Shown one piece after another: positions 15,424 through 22,177 of a stretch of DNA of 30,650 nt (its first letter is position 1; every line of letters starts with the position of its first letter). The DNA is taken from positions 1-30,650 of the forward strand of contig SLRI01000327.1 of NCBI GenBank assembly GCA_007131045.1, read 5' to 3'. Source of the DNA: Rhodospirillales bacterium. GTDB lineage: Bacteria > Pseudomonadota > Alphaproteobacteria > Geminicoccales > Geminicoccaceae. A model generated the notes under the pieces. That model saw only the letters and a list, made by a program, of their open reading frames with translations. It was not told the DNA's origin and did no database searches. The translations under genes and the position numbers were made by a program.

Positions 15424-16713
15424 TCAGCGGCTGATCTGGATGAGTTCTTCCAGCATATTATTAGTTGTGGTGATGACTCGCGAATTGGCCGAATAGGCGC
15501 GCTGGGTGACGATCATCTTGGTGAACTCGTCGGCGAGATCGACATTGGCGGCCTCGAGCGCCGAGGTCGCGAGCAGCCCGGCCCCGCCGCGGCCGGCGAC
15601 CCGGAGATTGAATTCGCCCGAGCGCTCGGTCTGGGCGAAGACGTTGCCCGAGCGCGGGTCGAGGCCGGCGGGATTGGCGAAGGTGGCGAGCGGCAACTGA
15701 TAGAGGCGACGCTCCTCGCCGTTGGTGAAGGAGGCGATCACGAAACCGGTCTCGTCGATCCGCACCCCGTTGAGCTCGCCCACCTCCGCCCCGTTCTGCA
15801 GCACGAAGGCGACGTTGGTCGGGCTGGCGAACTGGGTCATCCCGTCGGTCTCGCCGTTGCTGCCGAGGTCGAAGGTGATGGTGCTGTCGTCGGCGCCGGT
15901 GGCGGCGTTCCAGTCGATCGGCACCTGCAGACCGTCGAGAGCATTCGTGGCGAGGCTGCCGTCGCCGTTGAAGGTCACTTCGCCTGCGGCCAGGGCGACC
16001 GCACCGGCCGTGACCACGTTGGGATCGGCCGCATAGATCTCGACCTGCCAGGTGTTGGGCGCCGTCTTCAAGAAGCCCATGGTGAGCGTCTGCGGCCGGC
16101 CGAGACTGTCGTAGACCTGGATGTTGCGCGAGAAGTGCGGCTCCGTCGTGCCATCGGCGAGGTCGTTCACGTTGTAGGCGCCGACATGCGCTTCGCGATC
16201 GGCATTCAGGTTGGCGCCGACCCGCACATTGTTGGTCGCGGTGGCGAGACCGTTGACGAGGCCGACATTGACTGTTGCGACATTGTTGATGTCGGCGATG
16301 TTCTCGTCGGCGTCGAGCATCCAGCCCTGGAGGTATTGGCCCGAGGGGGTGCGCAGATTGCCGAGAAAATCCGGCGCAAAGGAGCCGGCGCGGGTGTAGA
16401 CTTGCTCGCCGGTGCCGTCGGCCAGGCTGTTGACGACGAAGAAGCCGGCTCCCGAGATCGCGGCATCGGTCGGCGAGTTGCTGTTCTGGATCAGCCCCTG
16501 ACTGCCGATCGTCAACGCCCCCATCGAGCGTACCCCGCCCGGCGAGTAGGAGGTCACCGAATCCTTGCGCGTCACCAGATTGGCGAACTGGGCGACGGTG
16601 CCCTTGTAGGCGGTGGTGTTCACGTTGGCGACGTTGTCGGAGATCATGCTCATCGCACGGGACTGGGCGCCGAGGCCGGAGACACCCGCATAAAGCGATC
16701 CGAAGAGGCTCAT
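15424..16713 (-). CDS. flgE: Flagellar hook protein FlgE
   Basis: A 429-residue subunit of the flagellar hook, exported by the flagellar type III apparatus. The N-terminal rod-family helix SLYAGVSGLGAQSRAMSMIS, with the motif ANVNTTAYKG, and the C-terminal coiled segment EAANVDLADEFTKMIVTQRAYSANSRVITTTNNML pair in the hook. The central part (about 90-370) holds the hook beta domains. The ATG at 16713 has AGGAG upstream. It follows flgD by 33 bases and closes the fliK-flgD-flgE run, presumably read from the sigma-54 promoter before fliK. Confidence 0.95.
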   Translation of the reverse strand: MSLFGSLYAGVSGLGAQSRAMSMISDNVANVNTTAYKGTVAQFANLVTRKDSVTSYSPGGVRSMGALTIGSQGLIQNSNSPTDAAISGAGFFVVNSLADGTGEQVYTRAGSFAPDFLGNLRTPSGQYLQGWMLDADENIADINNVATVNVGLVNGLATATNNVRVGANLNADREAHVGAYNVNDLADGTTEPHFSRNIQVYDSLGRPQTLTMGFLKTAPNTWQVEIYAADPNVVTAGAVALAAGEVTFNGDGSLATNALDGLQVPIDWNAATGADDSTITFDLGSNGETDGMTQFASPTNVAFVLQNGAEVGELNGVRIDETGFVIASFTNGEERRLYQLPLATFANPAGLDPRSGNVFAQTERSGEFNLRVAGRGGAGLLATSALEAANVDLADEFTKMIVTQRAYSANSRVITTTNNMLEELIQISR

Positions 16714-16746
16714 TGTTCTGCTCCTAGAAGAAAAGTCGTCGGCTGT

Positions 16747-17409
16747 TCACGCCGCCGGACGGACGGCGCGCACGGCATCGAGCGGAAAGGATCGGCCATC
16801 GACCGAGAGGACGAGGCCGTCTGCGGTCTGCAACAAGGCATCGACCTTGCCGCTGCTGGTCTGCGTCACCGCCACCGGGCGGCCGTTGGCATCGACGGCC
16901 TCGATGCGCACCCCGTAGCTGCCGGCCGGCCGGCCGCGGCGGTCGTCGTCGACGCCGTTCCAATTGGCCTGCTGCGGCCCTTGGCCGGTGGGGCCGGCGA
17001 GCCGGCGCACGACCAGCCCGGCATCGTCGACGATCTCGATCGCCACGGCCGCTGCCGGGCCCGCGAGCTCGTAGGCGATCTTCGCCTCGCCGCCGAGCGG
17101 CAGGTGGATCCGGCTGTTGTCGAGCTCGACCGTGGCGCCGACATACTGCAGCGCTGCGGTGTGCTGGGTCGCCTGCATCAGGCTCACCAGGCTCTTCAGC
17201 TGCGTGTTGGTCTGGATCGCCTGCTCGACCGCGGAGAACTGGACGAGCTGGCTGGTGAACTGCTCGGCGTCCATCGGGCTCAGCGGATCCTGGGTCTGCA
17301 GCTGGGTGGTCAACAGCTTGAGAAAGCCGTCGAAATCCGCTGCGAGCTTGGCCCCGTCGCGATCCCCGACGGTCCCCTTGGTGGCGGCCTGGACGGCGCT
17401 GATGGTCAT
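16747..17409 (-). CDS. flgD: Flagellar hook-capping protein FlgD
   Basis: A 220-residue scaffold that caps the growing hook and lets FlgE polymerise. The conserved FlgD N-terminal region is FDGFLKLLTTQLQTQDPLSPMD (26-47) followed by QFTSQLVQFSAVEQ; the C-terminal half has the FlgD beta-sandwich/tudor region including WNGVDDDRRGRPAGSYGVRIEA. It lies 20 bases after fliK and 33 before flgE, so it shares their transcript. The length is normal for FlgD. Confidence 0.95.
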   Translation of the reverse strand: MTISAVQAATKGTVGDRDGAKLAADFDGFLKLLTTQLQTQDPLSPMDAEQFTSQLVQFSAVEQAIQTNTQLKSLVSLMQATQHTAALQYVGATVELDNSRIHLPLGGEAKIAYELAGPAAAVAIEIVDDAGLVVRRLAGPTGQGPQQANWNGVDDDRRGRPAGSYGVRIEAVDANGRPVAVTQTSSGKVDALLQTADGLVLSVDGRSFPLDAVRAVRPAA

Positions 17410-17429
17410 GTCTCTGGCACTCCTGCCGG

Positions 17430-18785
17430 TCAGATCGTGAGGTTCAAGCGGCCGATCGAGGCCGCGAGGTCGCGTGGTGCCGGCCCGTCGGCGGGCGAGG
17501 CGGCGGGCCCGGCGTCGTCAGCGTCCGGCTCGTGCGCCGGATCGCCGGGCATGTCTTCGTGGTCGGCACCCCGATGGTCGCGCCGCTCGCCGCTCATCAG
17601 CCCGAACTCGAGCCCGGCATCGGCGAGGTCGATCCCCTGTTGGGCCAGCAGCCGCTGCAGCTCGCGACTCTCGCCGCGCAACAGCTCGAGGGTCTCCGGC
17701 CGCTCGACCTGGATGACCACGGCGAGCCGGCGCTCGATGTCGAACTCGAGGGCGATCTCGATCGCGCCGAGGGCCTTGGGGGCGAGCTGGATGGTCAAGC
17801 GCTGCAGCTCGCCGCCGACGGCCCGCTCGATGGCCGCTGCCAGTTGGCGAACCATCGGGGCGGCCTCGGCGGCCGTCGACTCCGCCAACACCGCTGTTGC
17901 TGGCGCCGAGCCGGTCGGCGTTAATGCGGGACTCCGCAAGCCCGTCACCTCGGACAGGTCCTGCCAGTCGGCTTGCAGCATGATCGGGCCGAGCCGGCCG
18001 CCCGCGGTGCTGAAGAGCGGGCCCGGCATCGGCGACCGTACGGCGATCGTCGACGCATCAGCTGGCGCGCTGCCGCCAGCGGTCGTCAGCCGCGGCAGCC
18101 CGTCTCGCTGCGGCTGAACCGGTCCGGGCGAACGCTCGCCGGCCGGGCGCTGCTCGGCGCGCCCGGCCGGACGAGCAGCCGTCTCGGCCATGTTCGAATG
18201 GGTCGCGGTCGGCGGGGTTGCGATCGGCGCCCGATCGGCCGGCGCCCGATCGGCCGGCGAAGATGTGAACGGGCTGGCAGGGTTCGCGGCCGGCTCGACG
18301 GTCGGCTTCTGGAACGCCGCTGCATCGCCGCTCGGCCGCACGTCTCGGGCAGGCTCGCCGGCCTTCGGCTCGGGGGCCGCCGGTGCGGGTGGCGATAGCG
18401 AGGTCGGGCCGAGGCGGCTGGCCGGGACAGCGTCGGGCGTCTTCGCTGGCGGCTCGCGCAGCTCTGTCTTCGGCGCCTCGCTGCCGGGGTGACCGGCCGG
18501 GCGCTCGCCCGTGGCTCGCCTGTCGGCCTCGGGCGCCGTCTCGTCGTCGCCGATCGGTGCTTCGAGCCCGGCCTCGCCATCCTCGGGCGCCGTCTCGGCT
18601 TCGGCGGCGGCGAGCCAGAGCGGCCGCGTCGGCTCCAGCGGCGTCATGGCCGGCACGGCGATGCCCATCAGGCCCGCGAGCAGCGCCTCGAAGCCGTCGC
18701 CCGGGGCGAGCGGTCGGTCCGCGGCATCGCCAGCCGCTTCTGGCGGGCGGATCGAGGGGATGGTGGAGGCGTTGATCTGCAGCAT
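17430..18785 (-). CDS. fliK: Flagellar hook-length control protein FliK
   Basis: A 451-residue secreted molecular ruler that ends hook growth and triggers the FlhB specificity switch. As usual for FliK, the long middle (about 60-300) is Pro/Ala/Glu-rich and disordered, and the C-terminal domain (about 320-410) carries the conserved hook-length fold with LTIQLAPKALGAIEIALEF. A 15-base tandem repeat gives repeated ADRAP units at about residues 176-187. The tail is acidic. The start ATG lies only 14 bases after a consensus sigma-54 promoter element, giving a predicted leader of about four bases; no ribosome site is seen. Next genes are flgD and flgE. Confidence 0.9.
   Translation of the reverse strand: MLQINASTIPSIRPPEAAGDAADRPLAPGDGFEALLAGLMGIAVPAMTPLEPTRPLWLAAAEAETAPEDGEAGLEAPIGDDETAPEADRRATGERPAGHPGSEAPKTELREPPAKTPDAVPASRLGPTSLSPPAPAAPEPKAGEPARDVRPSGDAAAFQKPTVEPAANPASPFTSSPADRAPADRAPIATPPTATHSNMAETAARPAGRAEQRPAGERSPGPVQPQRDGLPRLTTAGGSAPADASTIAVRSPMPGPLFSTAGGRLGPIMLQADWQDLSEVTGLRSPALTPTGSAPATAVLAESTAAEAAPMVRQLAAAIERAVGGELQRLTIQLAPKALGAIEIALEFDIERRLAVVIQVERPETLELLRGESRELQRLLAQQGIDLADAGLEFGLMSGERRDHRGADHEDMPGDPAHEPDADDAGPAASPADGPAPRDLAASIGRLNLTI
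18225..18259. repeat. 15-bp tandem repeat within fliK
   Basis: About 2.3 copies of a 15-base unit (core GCCCGATCGGCCGGC), in frame with fliK, encode repeated ADRAP units in the disordered ruler part. Repeat expansion or loss here would change ruler length in five-residue steps. Confidence 0.8.
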
Positions 18786-18799
18786 GGCAGACCACTGTC

Positions 18800-18815
18800 A
18801 GCAACCGGCGTGCCA
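18800..18815 (-). promoter_or_regulatory. Sigma-54 promoter of fliK-flgD-flgE
   Basis: The minus strand reads TGGCACGCCGGTTGCT, an exact match to the sigma-54 consensus TGGCACG-N4-TTGCW. With the -12 GC at 18802-18801, transcription should start near 18789, about four bases before the fliK ATG. Hook genes are classic sigma-54 targets in Caulobacter and relatives, where FlbD is the activator. The motif is seen; activator and start point are inferred. Confidence 0.82.
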
Positions 18816-18990
18816 AACCCGAAAACCCGTGCGCCCCGGGCGATCGCTCGGCTCGCTCTGTCGTTCGCGGTCGCCCTTGCCCGGCAAATCCTGCCGCCAC
18901 GGGGCCGATCTTGCCGAGTGCGCCGGTTCCGCCAGGATTGGCCGGGCGGTCCGCCTTCGACTCGGTCGTCGCGATAGCGCCGCTGGCGGT

Positions 18991-19407
18991 TCAGTCGTCG
19001 CGGTAGCTGCGCTCGCGGCGCTCATGGCGCTCCTGCGCCTCGATGCTCAAGGTGGCGATCGGTCGGGCGTCGAGACGCTTGAGGCCGATCGGCTCCTGCG
19101 TCTCCTCGCAATAGCCGTAGCTGCCGTCCTCGATCCGCTGCAGGGCCGCCTGGATCTTGGCCAAGAGCTTGCGTTCGCGGTCGCGGGTCTTGAGCTCGAA
19201 GGCGCGCTGCACCTCGGAGCTCGCCCAGTCGCTGGCGTCCGCCGGCCGACTGTCGTCTTCCTGCAGCTGCTTCAGTGTCAGACCGGAGCCGCGGACCAGT
19301 TCGTCGCGCCAAGCCAGGAGCTTGCGGCGGAAGTATTCCACCTGGCGCGGATTCATGTAGGGCTCGTCCTCGGTCGGCCGGTATTCGGTGTCGAGCGACT
19401 GCGCCAT
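18991..19407 (-). CDS. dksA: DksA-type RNA polymerase-binding regulator, degenerate zinc finger
   Basis: A 138-residue protein of the DksA/TraR family, which enters the RNA polymerase secondary channel and, with ppGpp, adjusts promoter activity. The coiled-coil tip motif D57-x2-D60-x-A62 is kept, as is the long helix VQRAFELKTRDRERKL. Only one of four zinc-finger cysteines remains (C100 in GYCEET); the others are T103, S121 and A124. This looks usual for alphaproteobacterial DksA. The ATG at 19407 is set by GGAGG closely upstream, although the frame opens at 19524. It precedes fliK on the same strand with a 205-base gap containing the sigma-54 promoter. Confidence 0.9.
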   Translation of the reverse strand: MAQSLDTEYRPTEDEPYMNPRQVEYFRRKLLAWRDELVRGSGLTLKQLQEDDSRPADASDWASSEVQRAFELKTRDRERKLLAKIQAALQRIEDGSYGYCEETQEPIGLKRLDARPIATLSIEAQERHERRERSYRDD

Positions 19408-19584
19408 GCGACCCTCCAAAATGTCGTCGAGAAACCCGTCGCTCTGCACTCCCGGCGAACAGACCCGAGCCTGCCGCCTGGTCGTCGAATTCCCCCGAGA
19501 GCGAGGACCCCTTAGCGAAGGCACGAGGCCGGCGCAACCGAAAGCGGCAGCCTGATGCCCTAACGTAACCGTTTTGAAATAATC

Positions 19585-19607
19585 GCTTTTCGTCTACTTT
19601 GAAAAGC
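19585..19607 (-). terminator. Possible stem-loop after the ThiF/MoeB-type gene
   Basis: GCTTTTC (19585-19591) and GAAAAGC (19601-19607) are inverted repeats around a 9-base loop directly after the stop codon at 19608. On the minus strand the stem is followed by GATTATTTC, a poor U-tract. It could be a weak terminator that insulates dksA, but the AT-rich stem makes this uncertain. Confidence 0.3.
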
Positions 19608-20381
19608 TCACCAGCCGGTCGCGTGGCGGCAGCGCAGAGCGCAGGCCGCCGGCCGCGAAAAGCGCACCCGTTCGAGGTGCGGGCCGAGGGTGTCGAGGTG
19701 CAGGAGCGTGCCCGAAAGTTCGGGGCCCAGACCGATCAGCGTCTTGATCACCTGGGTCGCCATGAGACTGCCCATCAGCCCGGCCGCGGGGCCGAGCACG
19801 CCCGCCTGGGCACAGCTCGGCAGGCTCTGGGCGTCCTCGAGGCCGCCGAACAGGCAGTAGAGGCAGGGATGCGCCGGGCCGTCATAGGCGCGGTAGAGGG
19901 TGAGCTGGCCGTCCACACCCTGCACCGAGCCCGAGACCAGCGGCCGGCGGGCGCGCATCGTGGCGTCGTGGACGACGCGGCGGGTCGCCACGTTGTCGGT
20001 GCCGTCGGCGACGAGGTCGTAGGGCTCGATCAGTGCTGCGGCGTTGGTCGCGTCGATGCGCACGGCCAGCGGGTCGAGACGGGTGCGCGACGAGAGGGCG
20101 CCGAGACGTTCGGCGGCCGCCTCGACCTTGGGCCGGCCGACATCAGCCTCGCTGTAGATTACCTGGCGGTGCAGGTTGGTCTCGTCGACGCGATCGTCGT
20201 CGAGCAGGCCGAGCCGGCCGACCCCGGCTGCCGCGAGATAGAGGGCCAATGGTGCGCCCAGGCCGCCCATGCCGACGACGAGGACCGCCGATTCGAGCAG
20301 CCGGGCCTGGCCGGTGCCGCCGATCTCCGGCAGGACGATGTGCCGGGCGTAGCGCCGCAGCGCCGCGTCGGTCAGGTTCAA
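19608..20381 (-). CDS. ThiF/MoeB/HesA-family adenylyltransferase
   Basis: A 257-residue E1-like enzyme that adenylates the C-terminus of a ubiquitin-like sulfur carrier (MoaD or ThiS) for molybdopterin or thiazole synthesis. The ATP-binding motif G37-M-G-G-L-G42, the DDDRVDETNLHRQ loop, the zinc ligands C173-x2-C176 and the candidate active-site C190 (SCAQAGVLG) are visible. The second cysteine pair is spaced C247-x3-C251 rather than C-x2-C. It starts with TTG at 20381, with GGAGAG 6 bases upstream. MoeB and ThiF cannot be told apart here, as no partner gene is adjacent. It diverges from the flhB-like gene, and a CtrA box lies between them. Confidence 0.87.
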   Translation of the reverse strand: MNLTDAALRRYARHIVLPEIGGTGQARLLESAVLVVGMGGLGAPLALYLAAAGVGRLGLLDDDRVDETNLHRQVIYSEADVGRPKVEAAAERLGALSSRTRLDPLAVRIDATNAAALIEPYDLVADGTDNVATRRVVHDATMRARRPLVSGSVQGVDGQLTLYRAYDGPAHPCLYCLFGGLEDAQSLPSCAQAGVLGPAAGLMGSLMATQVIKTLIGLGPELSGTLLHLDTLGPHLERVRFSRPAACALRCRHATGW

Positions 20382-20410
20382 GGTGAGCTCTCCGCGTTTT
20401 CGGCTGCACG

Positions 20411-20440
20411 TTAACCGCGTCTTAACCCTGATCGCCTAGC
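20411..20440 (+). promoter_or_regulatory. CtrA box and -10 of the flhB-like/fliO/fliP operon
   Basis: TTAACCGCGTCTTAA (20411-20425) is a perfect TTAA-N7-TTAA CtrA site, and CTAGC (20436-20440) follows after exactly ten bases, as upstream of the pilin gene. The box ends 53 bases before the ATG at 20479. Early flagellar export genes are classic CtrA targets. It lies 29 bases from the divergent TTG at 20381 and might influence that gene too. Confidence 0.78.
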
Positions 20441-20478
20441 GTCGCCATCGATCACGAGACGCGAGAGGGGCGAAGCGG

Positions 20479-20766
20479 ATGATCGACGAGCAGGCGCGGG
20501 CGGTGGCCCTGCGCTACCATCCCGAGCAGGGCGAGCTGCCCGAGGTCACGGCCAAGGGCCAGGGCGCCATCGCCGCCCAGATCAGGGCGATCGCGGCCGA
20601 GCGCGGCATTCCGGTCGAGCGCGATGCGGATCTGGTGGCCGTGCTCGACAAGCTGGATGTCGGCAGCTCCATTCCAGCCGTGGCCTTCGCCGCCGTGGCC
20701 GAGATCCTGGCCCAGCTCTACCGGGCCAATGCCGAGGCGGCTTCTGCTGGCGAGGTGGCGCGATGA
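20479..20766 (+). CDS. FlhB C-terminal-domain homologue (FlhX/FhlB-like)
   Basis: A 95-residue protein matching only the cytoplasmic C-terminal part of FlhB, the export switch protein: ALRYHPEQGELPEVTAKGQG, then IRAIAAERGIPVERDADLVAVLDKLDVGSSIP. It begins where FlhB is cut at NPTH, so it has no membrane domain and no autocleavage site. Such stand-alone homologues can replace or modulate the FlhB fragment that interacts with FliK and substrates. The ATG is preceded by GAGAGGGG. It heads a plus-strand operon, overlapping the next gene by four bases (ATGA). Full-length flhB is not in this window. Confidence 0.85.
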   Translation: MIDEQARAVALRYHPEQGELPEVTAKGQGAIAAQIRAIAAERGIPVERDADLVAVLDKLDVGSSIPAVAFAAVAEILAQLYRANAEAASAGEVAR

Positions 20767-21089
20767 CCAGTAGCGCGCAGCTGCAGCTGGCCCGCGTTTG
20801 TGGCGAGCTCGTGACGGCGGTCGCGATCGCCAGGGCGACCATCGAGCACGGCGGCAATCCCGACCTCGAGGCCCTGGTCGAGCGGTTGCGCCAGCTCTTG
20901 GACGAGATCGGCGCCGTGCCCGCGGCCGAGCAGCGGGCGCTGTTGCCGAGGTTGATGGGGCTCGCCGAGGAGATCGAGGCCCTGGGCGGCACGATCGACG
21001 CCGAGCGCCGGCGGTGCCGCGAGGCGCTGGCCAAGGGCGGGGCGAGTGCCCGGGCCATCGCCGCCTACGCCAAGACCGACCTCAACTGA
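20763..21089 (+). CDS. Small helical protein of the flagellar operon, unknown
   Basis: A 108-residue protein that I do not recognise with certainty. It is predicted to be almost all helix, with leucine-rich heptad-like segments (LEALVERLRQLLDEIG, LMGLAEEIEALGG) and a basic C-terminal helix ending AYAKTDLN. Its size, helical character and place between the flhB-like gene and fliO resemble FlgN/FliT-type export chaperones, but there is no signature to prove it. Its ATG overlaps the preceding stop codon (ATGA), with GAGG upstream, so it is surely translated with that gene. Codon use and GC content match its neighbours. Confidence 0.8.
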   Translation: MTSSAQLQLARVCGELVTAVAIARATIEHGGNPDLEALVERLRQLLDEIGAVPAAEQRALLPRLMGLAEEIEALGGTIDAERRRCREALAKGGASARAIAAYAKTDLN

Positions 21090-21107
21090 GCCGGGACGGC
21101 GCCGCCG

Positions 21108-21395
21108 ATGCTCGAGCTCGCCGATCTCAGCCGGACCGTCATGGGCCTCGGCATCGTCCTCTTGCTGCTCGCCGTGGTGTTCTGGCTGCTGCGCCGTTTC
21201 GGGCCGCACGCGACGGGGATGCCGGGCGGCGGTGCCCGGCGTCTGGCCCTGGTCGAGAGCCTCGCCCTCGATCCGCGCACCCGGCTCCTGCTGGTCCGGC
21301 AGGACGAGGTCGAGCATCTGCTCGTCGTCTCCTCGACCGGCAGCACGACGCTCGTTCGCACGAAAATGCCGGCGTCGCCCGGAGAGCAGCCGTGA
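21108..21395 (+). CDS. fliO: Flagellar biosynthesis protein FliO
   Basis: A 95-residue bitopic protein that helps assemble the FliP ring of the flagellar export gate. One membrane segment (about 10-28, VMGLGIVLLLLAVVFWLLRRF) is followed by a small cytoplasmic beta domain with RRLALVESLALDPRTRLLLVRQDEVEHLLVV, the typical FliO core. FliO is poorly conserved, and its place right before fliP, with a four-base GTGA overlap, strengthens the call. It is shorter than the enterobacterial protein, as usual in alphaproteobacteria. Confidence 0.88.
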   Translation: MLELADLSRTVMGLGIVLLLLAVVFWLLRRFGPHATGMPGGGARRLALVESLALDPRTRLLLVRQDEVEHLLVVSSTGSTTLVRTKMPASPGEQP

Positions 21396-22123
21396 GCCGA
21401 TGGCTTCTGCCGGCCCTTCTCCTCTTGCTGCCGGGCTCGGCAGCAGCGCAGGCCTTGACCATCGATCTCGGCGGTGACGGGACCGCGACCGGCCAGATCA
21501 TCCGTCTGGTGCTGCTGATCACCGTCCTCTCGCTGGCCCCCTCGATCCTCTTGATGGTGACCTCGTTCACCCGGATCGTCATCGTCCTGTCCTTCCTACG
21601 CACCGCGCTGGGGCTGCAGCAGAGCCCGCCCAACTCGGTGCTCGTCAGCCTCGCTCTGTTCCTCACGCTGTTCATCATGATGCCGGTCTTCGAGCGGGCC
21701 TGGGAGGACGGGATCGGGCCGCTGATCGCCGAGGAGATCGACGAGATGGAGGCAATGGAGCGGACCGCGGCACCGTTTCACGCCTTCATGCGCAGCCAGG
21801 TCCGGGACAAGGACCTGGCACTCTTCTACGACATCGCCGAGATCGCACCGTCCCTGGATCCCGCAGCCGCGCCGTTTCGCGTGCTGGTGCCGGCCTTCAT
21901 GATCAGCGAGCTCCGGCGGGCGTTCGAAATCGGCTTTTTGATCTTCATCCCGTTCTTGATCATCGACATGGTGGTCGCCTCCATCTTGATGTCGATGGGC
22001 ATGATGATGCTGCCGCCGGTGGTCATCTCCTTGCCCTTCAAGGTGATCTTCTTCGTGCTGGTCGACGGCTGGCTTTTGGTGGTGGGCTCGCTCGTCGAGA
22101 GCTTCGGCAGCATACCTTTATAG
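21392..22123 (+). CDS. fliP: Flagellar biosynthesis protein FliP
   Basis: A 243-residue component of the FliPQR export gate. A cleavable signal peptide (about 1-20, ending GSAAAQA) is followed by four membrane segments; the family signatures LMVTSFTRIVIVLSFLRTALG (54-74), QSPPNSVL, the PAFMISELRRAFEIGFLIFIPF stretch and LPFKVIFFVLVDGW are all present. The start is GTG at 21392, overlapping the fliO stop, with GGAGAG five bases upstream. It ends the CtrA-box operon here; fliQ and fliR do not follow. Confidence 0.95.
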   Translation: MSRWLLPALLLLLPGSAAAQALTIDLGGDGTATGQIIRLVLLITVLSLAPSILLMVTSFTRIVIVLSFLRTALGLQQSPPNSVLVSLALFLTLFIMMPVFERAWEDGIGPLIAEEIDEMEAMERTAAPFHAFMRSQVRDKDLALFYDIAEIAPSLDPAAAPFRVLVPAFMISELRRAFEIGFLIFIPFLIIDMVVASILMSMGMMMLPPVVISLPFKVIFFVLVDGWLLVVGSLVESFGSIPL

Positions 22124-22177
22124 CCGAGCCGTCTGGTGCTAGGCTGATCGCCGGTTTTGCACGAGACGGAATGGACC

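Noticed and set aside
16135..18117. A 660-codon open frame on the plus strand antisense to flgE, flgD and fliK
   Set aside because: It is the antisense shadow of three clear flagellar genes, with low-complexity Arg/Gly/Ala composition and no domain.
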